64,000 bases of DNA, taken from assembly GCA_030704225.1 (NCBI GenBank), contig CP131915.1, forward strand, positions 3,534,001-3,598,000, given 5' to 3'. The DNA comes from Kosakonia sp. H02. Lineage in GTDB: Bacteria; Pseudomonadota; Gammaproteobacteria; Enterobacterales; Enterobacteriaceae. Below, in pieces: positions 8,877-17,814 of this stretch (position 1 is the first letter of the stretch; every line of letters begins with the position of its first letter). The notes under the pieces are model-generated. The model saw only the letters and a list, made by a program, of their open reading frames with translations, was not told where the DNA came from and did not search any database. Both the position numbers and the translations under genes were made by a program.

Positions 8877-9869
8877 TTATTCGCGGAACAGCGCTTCGAT
8901 ATTCAGCCCTTGTGTTTGCAGGATTTCGCGCAAACGACGCAGACCTTCAACCTGAATCTGACGAACACGTTCGCGGGTGAGACCAATTTCGCGGCCTACA
9001 TCTTCGAGTGTCGCAGCTTCATAACCCAGCAGACCGAAACGACGTGCCAGCACTTCACGCTGTTTGGCGTTCAGTTCGAACAGCCATTTGACGATGCTTT
9101 GTTTCATATCATCATCTTGCGTGGTGTCTTCCGGACCGTTGTCTTTCTCATCGGCCAGGATATCCAGCAGCGCTTTTTCAGAATCACCGCCCAGCGGTGT
9201 ATCGACTGAGGTAATGCGCTCGTTGAGACGCAGCATACGGCTGACATCATCAACAGGTTTATCTAACTGTTCGGCAATCTCTTCCGCACTCGGTTCGTGG
9301 TCCAGTTTATGGGACAACTCACGCGCGGTACGCAGATACACGTTCAGTTCTTTAACAATGTGAATCGGCAGACGAATGGTGCGGGTTTGGTTCATGATAG
9401 CCCGCTCGATGGTCTGACGAATCCACCAGGTTGCATAAGTTGAGAAACGGAACCCACGTTCAGGGTCAAACTTCTCAACCGCACGGATCAACCCCAGGTT
9501 GCCCTCTTCAATCAGATCCAGCAGTGCCAGACCGCGATTGCTGTAACGACGGGCAATCTTCACCACCAGACGCAGGTTACTTTCAATCATGCGTCGGCGG
9601 GAGGCTACGTCACCACGAAGTGCACGGCGTGCAAAGTAAACTTCTTCTTCGGCCGTCAAAAGCGGGGAGTACCCAATTTCCCCAAGATAAAGCTGAGTCG
9701 CGTCTAAAACACGCTGGGTGGCTCCCTGCGATAACAGCTCTTCTTCAGCCAGGTCGTTATCACTGGGTTCCTCTTCTACTAAGACTTTTTCGTCAAAAGT
9801 CTCTGTTCCGTTCTCATCAAATTCCGCGTCTTCATTTAGATCATGAACTTTCAGCGTATTCTGACTCAT
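8877..9869 (-). CDS. rpoS: RNA polymerase sigma factor RpoS (sigma-38)
   Basis: Master sigma factor of stationary phase and the general stress response. It is 330 residues, the usual length, and almost identical to the E. coli protein. Region 1.2 (LYLGEIGYSPLLT) is followed by region 2 (promoter melting and -10 binding, YATWWIRQTIERAI), region 3, and region 4 with the helix-turn-helix LEDVGREIGLTRERVRQIQ near the C-terminus. The start ATG at 9869 is preceded by TAGGAG at a spacing of seven bases and matches the E. coli N-terminus MSQNTLKVHDL; the frame is open further to 9923 but without that similarity. It lies downstream of nlpD; in E. coli its main promoter is inside nlpD. No disruption is seen, so the allele looks functional. 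Confidence 0.99.
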   Translation of the reverse strand: MSQNTLKVHDLNEDAEFDENGTETFDEKVLVEEEPSDNDLAEEELLSQGATQRVLDATQLYLGEIGYSPLLTAEEEVYFARRALRGDVASRRRMIESNLRLVVKIARRYSNRGLALLDLIEEGNLGLIRAVEKFDPERGFRFSTYATWWIRQTIERAIMNQTRTIRLPIHIVKELNVYLRTARELSHKLDHEPSAEEIAEQLDKPVDDVSRMLRLNERITSVDTPLGGDSEKALLDILADEKDNGPEDTTQDDDMKQSIVKWLFELNAKQREVLARRFGLLGYEAATLEDVGREIGLTRERVRQIQVEGLRRLREILQTQGLNIEALFRE

Positions 9870-9997
9870 AAAGTGGCTCCTACCCGTGATCCCTGGGCAA
9901 AGCACCTGAAGGTTCTTCCTCATTGCGCCCGTTGCAGCGGCATCTGCGCGCGCTACAACGGCTCAAGTGGGGAGGACTTCAACTACCTTGCACCGAT
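9870..9997 (-). promoter_or_regulatory. rpoS mRNA leader segment with hairpin
   Basis: Intergenic part of the rpoS leader. The 3' part (GGGATCACGGGTAGGAGCCAC on the minus strand, just before the start) is conserved with E. coli and carries the ribosome site. Upstream of it an 11-bp stem (CCGTTGCAGCG at 9929-9939 with CGCTACAACGG at 9951-9961, one G-U pair in RNA) forms a hairpin. In E. coli the leader folds to block translation and is opened by DsrA, RprA and ArcZ with Hfq; those pairing sites lie further upstream inside nlpD. Confidence 0.6.
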
Positions 9998-11119
9998 TTA
10001 TCGCTGCGGCAAATAGCGCAGCGGGTTTACGGATTTCCCCTTGTAACGAATTTCAAAATGCAAGCGTGTAGAACTGGTGCCGGTGCTACCCATGGTAGCT
10101 ATTTTTTGCCCCGCCTTAACTTCTTGTTGTTCCCGGACCAGCATCGTGTCGTTATGGGCGTAGGCACTCAGGTAATCATCGTTGTGTTTAATGATGATGA
10201 GATTACCGTAACCGCGCAGTGCGTTACCGGCATATACAACGCGCCCATCTGCGGTCGCGACGATAGCCTGTCCTTTACTGCCTGAGATATCGACCCCCTT
10301 GTTACCACCTTCGGTGGCAGAGAAGTTATCGATAACTTTGCCTTCAGTTGGCCAGCGCCATGTAGCAATCGGCGAGCTGGTTGTTGTACTGCTGACAGTC
10401 GGTTCGGTTGCGCTAACAGCAGGTGCCGTGACAGGCGCTGTGACCGGGGCCGCAGGCTTGTTGTTCGGCAACATTTTGTTAGCAGGTTGTTCACCTGAAT
10501 CCTCAGAATACGTAATTGTCGGTTTTGAAGCAACCACTGCGGTTGAATTTTGCGCAGTTTTTGAGACTATTCCTTGTGCGGATGCATCAGCCTGAGTTAT
10601 TGCATTGCCGCCTGTGATAGGTGTACCGGATGCATTTCCGACCTGCAAGGTCTGCCCAACGTTCAGCGCATACGGCGCGGCAACGTTATTACGCTGCGCC
10701 AGATCGCGGAAATCGTTCCCGGTGATCCACGCAATATAAAACAGGGTATCGCCGCGCTTGACGGTGTACGTGCTGCCACCCGTGTAGCTGCCTTTGGCAA
10801 TGTTGCCGTACTGGCGGTTATAAACGATATGTCCATTCACCGTTTGCACGGGCTGTTGCTGCACCGGTTGAACCTGCGTCGGTTGGACGGCCTGCGGCTG
10901 TACCGGCTGAATTTGTGGTTGTTGTGATGCTGTGCCCAGTTTTGGTGGTGGCGTGATGAGCATACCGGAATCGCTGCCGCCGCTGGAACTTGAGCTGCCG
11001 CCAACGGAGCTAACCGGTGCTGGAGTATTAGTGGAATTTGAACACCCTGCCAGCCAAAGCGAAACCAGTGACAATGCCGCAACACGGCTTACGGTTAATT
11101 TCGGGCTTCCCGCGCTCAT
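9998..11119 (-). CDS. nlpD: NlpD, lipoprotein activator of the amidase AmiC
   Basis: Outer-membrane lipoprotein that activates the cell-division amidase AmiC at the septum. It is 373 residues. The lipobox LAGC ends at Cys26. A Gln/Pro-rich repeat region (QPVQ and QPTQ units, about residues 68-95) is followed by a LysM peptidoglycan-binding domain (YTVKRGDTLFYIAWITG, about residues 118-160) and a LytM domain (about 265-373). The LytM domain is degenerate: the position of the zinc-binding HxxxD motif reads NKGVDI, as in E. coli NlpD, so it is an activator and not an enzyme. Its target AmiC is encoded at 29104-30357. In E. coli the rpoS promoter is inside this gene. Confidence 0.98.
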   Translation of the reverse strand: MSAGSPKLTVSRVAALSLVSLWLAGCSNSTNTPAPVSSVGGSSSSSGGSDSGMLITPPPKLGTASQQPQIQPVQPQAVQPTQVQPVQQQPVQTVNGHIVYNRQYGNIAKGSYTGGSTYTVKRGDTLFYIAWITGNDFRDLAQRNNVAAPYALNVGQTLQVGNASGTPITGGNAITQADASAQGIVSKTAQNSTAVVASKPTITYSEDSGEQPANKMLPNNKPAAPVTAPVTAPAVSATEPTVSSTTTSSPIATWRWPTEGKVIDNFSATEGGNKGVDISGSKGQAIVATADGRVVYAGNALRGYGNLIIIKHNDDYLSAYAHNDTMLVREQQEVKAGQKIATMGSTGTSSTRLHFEIRYKGKSVNPLRYLPQR

Positions 11120-11234
11120 TTTTCCCCCAATAATATGTAAATTACCAATGACTTAAAGATGACCGCGAATGTCGACGGCAAATTTGCCCACAATACGCTG
11201 TTATGGCTTGAAAAACCCAGGATAAATCTGTAAC

Positions 11235-11861
11235 TCAGGCCAACTCACCACGCACCAGCGGAACAAAGCGTACAGCTTCTACGGTATCGATAATGAATTC
11301 GCTTCCCCGCCGACGAACCCGTTTCAACTGCTGGAGTTCATCGCCCACGGGCAAAACGAGAATGCCGCCGTCGTCCAGTTGCGACATCAGTGCAGCCGGA
11401 ATTTCCGGCGGAGCGGCAGTCACAATAATAGCGTCAAATGGGGCGCGCGCCTGCCACCCCAGCCAGCCATCACCATGACGAGTAGAAACATTGTGCAGAT
11501 CGAGCTGCTTCAGGCGGCGACGTGCCTGCCATTGCAACCCTTTGATACGTTCAACAGAACAGACATGATGTACCAGATGCGCCAGAATCGCCGTCTGATA
11601 GCCCGAACCGGTGCCAATCTCCAGCACGCGGGACTCGGGTGTCAGTTCGAGCAACTCGGTCATGCGCGCCACCATATACGGCTGGGAAATAGTTTGCCCC
11701 TGACCAATAGGCAGCGCGACGTTATCCCACGCTTTATGTTCAAACGCCTCGTCAACGAATTTCTCACGCGGCACAAGCGACAGCGCTTCGAGCACCTGTT
11801 CGTTTTTGATGCCCTGCGCACGTAATTGATTGAGAAGATCCTGTACGCGTTTGCTTACCAT
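11235..11861 (-). CDS. pcm: Protein-L-isoaspartate O-methyltransferase
   Basis: Repairs isoaspartyl residues in aged proteins by SAM-dependent methylation. It is 208 residues, as in E. coli, with the SAM-binding motif VLEIGTGSGYQTA and the PIGQGQTISQPYMVA segment that contacts substrate. The start at 11861 (MVSKRVQDLL) matches the family; the frame extends to 11891 without similarity. Its first seven bases overlap the end of surE, the conserved surE-pcm arrangement. Both proteins support stationary-phase survival. Confidence 0.98.
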   Translation of the reverse strand: MVSKRVQDLLNQLRAQGIKNEQVLEALSLVPREKFVDEAFEHKAWDNVALPIGQGQTISQPYMVARMTELLELTPESRVLEIGTGSGYQTAILAHLVHHVCSVERIKGLQWQARRRLKQLDLHNVSTRHGDGWLGWQARAPFDAIIVTAAPPEIPAALMSQLDDGGILVLPVGDELQQLKRVRRRGSEFIIDTVEAVRFVPLVRGELA

Positions 11862-12616
11862 TGCGTATTCACCCCGGCGCGCTCCAGCCAACCAGACACC
11901 ACATCATGCGCGCTGTAGGCGGTTAAATCCACATGCAGCGGCGTCACGGAAACGTAGCCTTCGTCGACGGCGGCGAAGTCCGTATCCGGCCCGGCATCGA
12001 ATTTTTCACCCGGCGGGCCAATCCAGTAAAGTGTATTGCCGCGCGGATCCTGCTGCGGAATAACCTGGTCTGCCGGATGGCGGCTACCGCAGCGCGTCAC
12101 GCGAATCCCTTTGATCTCATCAAGCGGCAGATCCGGCACGTTAATATTCAAAATACGCCCGGTTCGCAGCGGTTCGCGGCTTAACGCTCGCAGAATGGAA
12201 CAGGTGACCGCCGCCGCAGTTTCGTAATGGGTATAGCCATTAAGGGAAACCGCCAGCGCCGGAAAACCGAGATGACGCCCTTCCATGGCAGCGGCAACGG
12301 TGCCGGAGTAGATAACATCATCGCCGAGGTTCGGCCCGGCGTTGATACCGGAAACGACCACATCCGGGCGCGGACGCATTAAGGCGTTGACGCCGAGATA
12401 GACGCAGTCCGTCGGCGTACCCATTTGCACGGCGATATCACCGTTGTCGAAAGTAAACGTACGAAGCGAAGATTCAAGCGTCAGCGAATTGGACGCACCG
12501 CTGCGGTTACGATCGGGAGCGACGACCTGAACGTCGGCAAACTCCCGGAGAGCACGGGCCAGCGTCTGGATACCCGGCGCGTGGATCCCGTCATCGTTAC
12601 TCAGCAATATTCGCAT
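11855..12616 (-). CDS. surE: 5'/3'-nucleotidase SurE
   Basis: Metal-dependent nucleoside monophosphate phosphatase, also acting on exopolyphosphate. It is 253 residues, beginning MRILLSNDDGIHAPG, in which N-D-D coordinates the metal. Further conserved segments include PDRNRSGASNSLT and SGINAGPNLGDDVIYSGT. The start at 12616 is set by the family N-terminus. It overlaps truD by 20 bases and pcm by 7 bases, indicating coupled translation in one transcript. Confidence 0.98.
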   Translation of the reverse strand: MRILLSNDDGIHAPGIQTLARALREFADVQVVAPDRNRSGASNSLTLESSLRTFTFDNGDIAVQMGTPTDCVYLGVNALMRPRPDVVVSGINAGPNLGDDVIYSGTVAAAMEGRHLGFPALAVSLNGYTHYETAAAVTCSILRALSREPLRTGRILNINVPDLPLDEIKGIRVTRCGSRHPADQVIPQQDPRGNTLYWIGPPGEKFDAGPDTDFAAVDEGYVSVTPLHVDLTAYSAHDVVSGWLERAGVNTQW

Positions 12617-13646
12617 AATCACCCGATGTGTTGATAAGTTCCCTGACCACGCTGGTGGCAAAACTCCCCGCCGGTAGCCAGAAACGTAACTCGACGGTGA
12701 CATCATCCCACCAGTTCCAGCTTAGCTTTTGCGGGTAGAGCAGCATCGCGCGGCGTGCCGCTTCCACTTTTTCCCGCACCAGCAAAGCCTGTAATTCTGG
12801 CGCATCGGCAACGGCCTGTTGCTCAAATGCCAGCGCTTCTTGTTGTGAACCCCAGTCGCCACTGCCCGGCAATGGCGCGGTGATCATCAGCGCTTTAGCA
12901 TCGACGCGTGCCTGCAACGCTGTGCGCTCTTCGTCGGTCGCGACAAACCAGCTTCCGCGACCCGCTAATTGTAGCGCATCGCCGCCAACAACTTGATTAA
13001 AGTCTGGTTTTTTCAGCCGCTCGCTAACGACCTGATTAAACAACGCGCTACGCGCTGCCGACAACCAAAAACTGCGCTTATTGCGATCGCGTACCGGCGC
13101 GTTACTCTGCGCCCAGCGCAGCGCGCCCTGAAGGTTACTGCCGCCAATCCCGAAGCGCTGAGCGCCGAAATAATTCGCTACACCTTTTTCACGGATAGCC
13201 TGCAAACGCGCCTCGACATCTGCCCGATCGCTCACTTCACGCAGCACCAGAGTAAAGTCGTTACCCTGCAAAGCCCCCAAGCGTAATTTGCGTTTATGGC
13301 GCGCATACTCAAGCACTTTACAGCCTTCCAGCGTGAACTGGCTGAGATCCGGCATCGCATTGCCCGGTACGCGGGCGCAAAGCCACTGTTCGGTCACGGC
13401 ATGCTTGTCCTTTTGACCCGCAAAGCTGACTTCACGGGCATGAATTTTAAGGAATTTCGCTAACGCGTCAGCAACAAAACGCGTATTGCAGCCATTTTTC
13501 AGAATTCGTACCAGAATATGCTCACCTTCGCCGTCTGGCGCAAAGCCAAGATCTTCGACAACGACAAAATCTTCCGGGTTAGCTTTCAGAATGCCGCTGC
13601 CCGCTGGTTTACCGTGTAAGTACGTCAGATTGTCGAAATCGGTCAT
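12597..13646 (-). CDS. truD: tRNA pseudouridine(13) synthase TruD
   Basis: Makes pseudouridine 13 in tRNA-Glu. It is 349 residues, the same as E. coli. The catalytic Asp80 lies in FAGQKDKHA, the TruD family signature. The start codon overlaps the last four bases of ispF, and the 3' end overlaps surE, so the gene sits in a tightly packed operon. Confidence 0.98.
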   Translation of the reverse strand: MTDFDNLTYLHGKPAGSGILKANPEDFVVVEDLGFAPDGEGEHILVRILKNGCNTRFVADALAKFLKIHAREVSFAGQKDKHAVTEQWLCARVPGNAMPDLSQFTLEGCKVLEYARHKRKLRLGALQGNDFTLVLREVSDRADVEARLQAIREKGVANYFGAQRFGIGGSNLQGALRWAQSNAPVRDRNKRSFWLSAARSALFNQVVSERLKKPDFNQVVGGDALQLAGRGSWFVATDEERTALQARVDAKALMITAPLPGSGDWGSQQEALAFEQQAVADAPELQALLVREKVEAARRAMLLYPQKLSWNWWDDVTVELRFWLPAGSFATSVVRELINTSGDYANIAE

Positions 13647-14122
13647 TTCGCCGCCTTCACTAACAGCGCGACAGCTTCACAGGCGATGCCTTCACCGCGC
13701 CCGGCAAAGCCCAGCTTCTCGGTGGTGGTTGCTTTGACATTCACATCATCCATATGGCAGCCGAGATCTTCGGCAATGAACACGCGCATCTGCGGAATAT
13801 GCGGCAGCATTTTCGGTGCCTGCGCAATGAGGGTCACGTCGACATTGCCAAGTTGATAGCCTTTAGCCTGAATGCGCCGCCAGGCTTCACGCAGCAGTTC
13901 GCGGCTGTCCGCGCCTTTAAACGCCGGGTCGGTATCCGGGAAAAGTTTACCGATATCGCCGAGCGCCGCCGCGCCCAACAGCGCATCGGTCAGCGCATGC
14001 AGTGCGACATCGCCATCGGAGTGAGCCAGCAGCCCTTTCTCAAAGGGAATGCGCACGCCACCAATAATAATCGGGCCAACGCCTCCAAAGGCGTGTACGT
14101 CAAAACCGTGTCCAATGCGCAT
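13643..14122 (-). CDS. ispF: 2-C-methyl-D-erythritol 2,4-cyclodiphosphate synthase
   Basis: Fifth step of the methylerythritol phosphate route to isoprenoids, converting CDP-ME-2-phosphate to MEcPP with release of CMP. It is 159 residues. The zinc ligands Asp8 and His10 are visible in MRIGHGFDVH, and a further ligand His lies in LAHSDGDVALHA. It overlaps ispD by one base (TAATG), so the two sequential pathway enzymes are coupled. Confidence 0.98.
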   Translation of the reverse strand: MRIGHGFDVHAFGGVGPIIIGGVRIPFEKGLLAHSDGDVALHALTDALLGAAALGDIGKLFPDTDPAFKGADSRELLREAWRRIQAKGYQLGNVDVTLIAQAPKMLPHIPQMRVFIAEDLGCHMDDVNVKATTTEKLGFAGRGEGIACEAVALLVKAAK

Positions 14123-14832
14123 TATGCTTTCTCCTGGTGGTCTGCATGGGTCAGATAGAATTCTGCGAGCCGTAAATCTTCGGGTCGGGTGACTTTAATA
14201 TTATCCGCGCGCCCGGCGATCAATTCCGGGTGATAACCGCAATATTCCAGCGCCGAGGCTTCATCGGTGATGGTTGCGCCTTCATTGAGCGCGCGCGTTA
14301 AACAGGCGTGAAGTAACTCAAGGGGGAAAAATTGCGGCGTCAGCGCGTGCCATAAGTCATTGCGCTCAACGGTATGGGCAATTGCTGCTTTGCCCGGTTC
14401 GCCACGTTTCATGGTGTCGCGCACGGGAGCGGCAAGAATACCGCCCACGCGGCTGGTTTCACTGAGCGCGAGCAGGCGGTTTAAATCGTCCTGATGCAGG
14501 CAAGGACGCGCGGCATCGTGTACCAACACCCACTGCGCGCCTGCGGCGGCGTTCAATCCTGCCAGCACCGAGTCGGCGCGTTCGATGCCGCCCTCAACGA
14601 CGGTGATTTGTGGATGTCGGGCAAGAGGAAGCTGGGCGAAGCGCTCGTCGCCCGCGCTAACGGCAATCACCACGCGGGCAACGCGCGGGTGGGCGAGCAG
14701 CGCGGCGACCGCGTGCTCAAGAATGGTTTTATCGCCGATGGAGAGGTACTGCTTTGGACATTCCGTTAGCATGCGGCGGCCGAATCCGGCAGCCGGCACC
14801 ACGGCACAGACGTCCGGTATCATTGCTGACAT
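14122..14832 (-). CDS. ispD: 2-C-methyl-D-erythritol 4-phosphate cytidylyltransferase
   Basis: Third step of the methylerythritol phosphate pathway, forming CDP-ME from MEP and CTP. It is 236 residues. The nucleotide-binding loop VVPAAGFGRRM is near residue 12, and the catalytic-site segment VLVHDAARPCL is in the middle. The start at 14832 is preceded by ftsB 19 bases away, the ftsB-ispD-ispF arrangement found across gamma-proteobacteria. Confidence 0.98.
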   Translation of the reverse strand: MSAMIPDVCAVVPAAGFGRRMLTECPKQYLSIGDKTILEHAVAALLAHPRVARVVIAVSAGDERFAQLPLARHPQITVVEGGIERADSVLAGLNAAAGAQWVLVHDAARPCLHQDDLNRLLALSETSRVGGILAAPVRDTMKRGEPGKAAIAHTVERNDLWHALTPQFFPLELLHACLTRALNEGATITDEASALEYCGYHPELIAGRADNIKVTRPEDLRLAEFYLTHADHQEKA

Positions 14833-14851
14833 GTCGTGAATCCGGGATTAT

Positions 14852-15172
14852 TTAAGGTCTGTTTTGTGTGTTTTGCGCTGCCCCCGGTGCGTGTTTCGAC
14901 GCATCCGGCACCAGACGATAGAATGTTTCGCCCGGTTTCGTCATGGTTAATTCGTTGCGTGCGCGTTCTTCGATCGCCTCCTGGCCGCCATTGAGATCGT
15001 CAATTTCGGCGAATAGCTGATCGTTGCGCGATTTTAATTTTGCGTTTGTCGCCTGCTGTGCTGCGACATCTTCGCTGACGCGGCCATAGTCATGCAGACC
15101 ATTCTTGCCGAACCACAGCGAATATTGCAGCCAGACCAGTAAAGCCAGCAATAGCAGCGTTAGTTTACCCAT
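14852..15172 (-). CDS. ftsB: Cell division protein FtsB
   Basis: Bitopic inner-membrane divisome protein that forms a complex with FtsL and FtsQ and signals to FtsWI. It is 106 residues (E. coli 103). A membrane segment spans about residues 3-20, followed by a coiled coil (about 30-70: AAQQATNAKLKSRNDQLFAE) with the conserved NGGQEAIEERARNELTMTKPGE region after it. The GKNG motif follows the membrane segment. The C-terminal tail is slightly longer than in E. coli. Confidence 0.97.
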   Translation of the reverse strand: MGKLTLLLLALLVWLQYSLWFGKNGLHDYGRVSEDVAAQQATNAKLKSRNDQLFAEIDDLNGGQEAIEERARNELTMTKPGETFYRLVPDASKHAPGAAQNTQNRP

Positions 15173-15334
15173 CCTGCCCCCTGAAAAACGGCATCATCAT
15201 CCCATAACTTTGCGTCAGACTCCACTTCGGGGCCGGGTGATACCGCGCAAGCGCCAGACTTTACCATAAATGTATGGCGATCCGAACCCGGACACATTGC
15301 CTTAATGAAGGTTACGCTTTGTCGCCCGACGATG

Positions 15335-15661
15335 TTAGCCCAGCAGCCATAAGAACAGCACGCCGAACATCGCGGCCACCGTTAACAGCGTCGCCACGCA
15401 GCTATATTGCAACTTTCCATCAAGCAGGGAGTGGAGCGCAATCCCCACCACCACAGAAACGGGCATCAGAGCAAGAAAAAAGGGCCAGGTGTAGAGAAAG
15501 AAAAACAGCGTGTTGGAGCCATAGAGCATAAACGGGATCGCCAGCGCCAGCAGCCATGCGACAAAACCGACGATAGCCCCGGGGAGAGACCATGTTGTTT
15601 CGTCGGCGGTCGTCGTGATGGTTTGTGACCGGGGGATGGTGATGTTCTGACTGTTGCGCAT
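15335..15661 (-). CDS. ygbE: YgbE, DUF3561 inner-membrane protein
   Basis: A small membrane protein of 108 residues and unknown function, with three hydrophobic segments (about residues 28-46, 48-70 and 86-105) and the conserved HSLLDGKLQYS loop. The start at 15661 (MRNSQNIT) matches E. coli YgbE; the open frame runs on to 15721 without similarity. It lies between ftsB and cysC as in E. coli. The N-terminal 25 residues are polar and the least conserved part. Confidence 0.93.
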   Translation of the reverse strand: MRNSQNITIPRSQTITTTADETTWSLPGAIVGFVAWLLALAIPFMLYGSNTLFFFLYTWPFFLALMPVSVVVGIALHSLLDGKLQYSCVATLLTVAAMFGVLFLWLLG

Positions 15662-15772
15662 ATCTGATCCTGTTGCCTGTACGACCGGTAAACGGGATAC
15701 ACGCAAGCTTTCAGGACGCACAAGCGTTAACGCCGCAATGACCTGAAGATGGCGTGTATCGCCAGTACCGTC

Positions 15773-16378
15773 TCAGGATCTGATAATATCGCCCTCGCGT
15801 AAGAGGTCTAATAATTGGCTGACCAAATTTGTTACCAATTGTTCTCCATCCAGATGCACTTCCGGCGATTCAGGCGCTTCGTAGACTGAATCAATGCCGG
15901 TGAAATTGCGCAGCTCACCGGCGCGCGCTTTCTTATATAACCCTTTCGGATCGCGCGCTTCGCAAATCGCCAGCGGCGTATCAACAAACACCTCAATAAA
16001 GCGCCCTTCGCCAAGACGCTCGCGCACCATCTGGCGCTCCGCGCGGTGCGGCGAGATAAACGCCGTCAGCACCACTAAACCAGATTCAACCATCAGTTTG
16101 GCAACTTCGCCCACCCGGCGGATGTTCTCTTTGCGATCGACGTCGCTAAAGCCCAAATCGCTACATAAACCGTGGCGCACGTTGTCGCCATCAAGCAGAT
16201 AAGTGCTGACGCCCGCGCGGTGCAACGCCTCTTCCAGCGCGCCCGCGACGGTGGATTTCCCTGAGCCGGAAAGCCCGGTAAACCACAGCACAACCCCACG
16301 ATGACCGTGGAGTTGCTCGCGCTGCTCAGGCGTGACCGGATGAGCGTGCCAGACGACATTTTCGTCATGCTGGGCCAT
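15773..16378 (-). CDS. cysC: Adenylyl-sulfate kinase
   Basis: Phosphorylates APS to PAPS in assimilatory sulfate reduction. It is 201 residues, with the P-loop GLSGSGKST (about residues 35-43), the DGDNVRHGL motif and the family segment FIEVFVDTPLAICEARDPKGLYKKA. The start codon overlaps the cysN stop by one base (TAATG). Last gene of the cysG-cysD-cysN-cysC run. Confidence 0.98.
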   Translation of the reverse strand: MAQHDENVVWHAHPVTPEQREQLHGHRGVVLWFTGLSGSGKSTVAGALEEALHRAGVSTYLLDGDNVRHGLCSDLGFSDVDRKENIRRVGEVAKLMVESGLVVLTAFISPHRAERQMVRERLGEGRFIEVFVDTPLAICEARDPKGLYKKARAGELRNFTGIDSVYEAPESPEVHLDGEQLVTNLVSQLLDLLREGDIIRS

Positions 16379-17805
16379 TATTTGCCTCCCAGCAGATCGC
16401 GTGCGCCCCAGTGCGGGAAGTGTTTACGAATAAGCTGATTTAGCTCCAGTTCAAACGCGCTGAACTCTGATGGCGCCGCCTGCGATTCGCTGTGGACTTC
16501 GCGCACCATGCCTGCCCCAACCGTCACGTTGCTCAGGCGATCGATAAAGATCATCCCGCCGGTAACCGGGTTTTGTTGATAGGCATCCAGCGTCAGCGGC
16601 TCATCAAAGGTGACATCCACCAGGCCGATTCCGTTCAGCGGCAGCTTTTCCACCTGGCGCTGGGTCAGGTTGTTGATATCCACCTGGTACTGAATGTTGT
16701 CGATGCGCGCACGGGTTTTCTTGCCCGCCACTTTGATGTCAAAGCTCTGGCCTGCTTGCAGCGGTTGTTCCGCCATCCATACCACGTCCAGCGAGGCGCT
16801 TTGCACTGACGGCAATGTTTCCTGCGCATCGAGGATCAGGTCGCCACGGCTGATATCAATCTCATCTTTCAGCACCAGGGTAATGGCTTCACCCGCCGCC
16901 GCTTCCTGTAAATCACCGTCAAACGTGACAATGCGCGCAATAGACGATTCCACGCCTGACGGCAGCACTTTGATGCGCTGACCAACGTTCACCACACCAG
17001 ACGCCAGCGTGCCGGAGAAACCGCGGAAATCGAGGTTCGGGCGGTTCACATACTGCACCGGAAAACGCATTGGTTGCGTATCCACCACGCGCTGGATTTC
17101 CACCATTTCCAGTACTTCCAGCAGCGTCGGGCCACTGTACCACGGCATTTTCTCGCTCTGGCTGGCAACGTTATCCCCTTCCAGCGCCGACAGCGGCACA
17201 AAGCGAATATCAAGGTTGCCCGGCAGTTGTTCGGCAAAGGTCAGGTAGTCCTGGCGAATGTTCTCAAAGGTCTCTTCGCTGAATGCCACCAGATCCATTT
17301 TGTTCACCGCCACCACCAGGTGTTTAATGCCCAGCAGCGTGGAGATAAAGCTGTGGCGGCGCGTCTGATCCAGCACGCCTTTACGCGCATCCATCAGCAA
17401 AATCGCCAGATCGCAGGTCGACGCGCCGGTCGCCATGTTGCGCGTGTACTGCTCATGCCCTGGCGTGTCGGCAATAATAAATTTGCGTTTCTCCGTCGAG
17501 AAATAGCGATAGGCCACATCAATAGTGATGCCCTGTTCGCGCTCGGCTTGCAGGCCATCGACCAGCAGCGCGAGGTCGAGTTTTTCCCCCTGCGTACCGT
17601 GGCGTTTGCTGTCGTTATGCAGCGTGGAGAGCTGATCTTCGTAGATCTGGCGGGTATCGTGCAGCAGGCGGCCAATCAGCGTACTTTTGCCGTCATCGAC
17701 GCTGCCGCAGGTCAGAAAGCGCAGCAGGCTTTTGTGTTGCTGGGCATGCAGATACGCTTCGACGCCGCCTTCATTAGCAATTTGTTGGGCAATGGTGGTG
17801 TTCAT
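16378..17805 (-). CDS. cysN: Sulfate adenylyltransferase subunit 1 (GTPase)
   Basis: GTPase subunit of ATP sulfurylase; GTP hydrolysis drives APS formation by CysD. It is 475 residues, related to EF-Tu, with P-loop GSVDDGKST (about residues 34-42), switch II region DTPGHEQYTRNM and specificity motif NKMD. It lies nine bases downstream of cysD. The long open frame on the opposite strand (17074-18300) is a codon-bias shadow. Confidence 0.98.
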   Translation of the reverse strand: MNTTIAQQIANEGGVEAYLHAQQHKSLLRFLTCGSVDDGKSTLIGRLLHDTRQIYEDQLSTLHNDSKRHGTQGEKLDLALLVDGLQAEREQGITIDVAYRYFSTEKRKFIIADTPGHEQYTRNMATGASTCDLAILLMDARKGVLDQTRRHSFISTLLGIKHLVVAVNKMDLVAFSEETFENIRQDYLTFAEQLPGNLDIRFVPLSALEGDNVASQSEKMPWYSGPTLLEVLEMVEIQRVVDTQPMRFPVQYVNRPNLDFRGFSGTLASGVVNVGQRIKVLPSGVESSIARIVTFDGDLQEAAAGEAITLVLKDEIDISRGDLILDAQETLPSVQSASLDVVWMAEQPLQAGQSFDIKVAGKKTRARIDNIQYQVDINNLTQRQVEKLPLNGIGLVDVTFDEPLTLDAYQQNPVTGGMIFIDRLSNVTVGAGMVREVHSESQAAPSEFSAFELELNQLIRKHFPHWGARDLLGGK

Positions 17806-17814
17806 GGCGGCTCC

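Noticed and set aside
9998..10285. Plus-strand open frame across the end of nlpD
   Set aside because: Antisense to the LytM domain of nlpD and the rpoS leader; no ribosome site.
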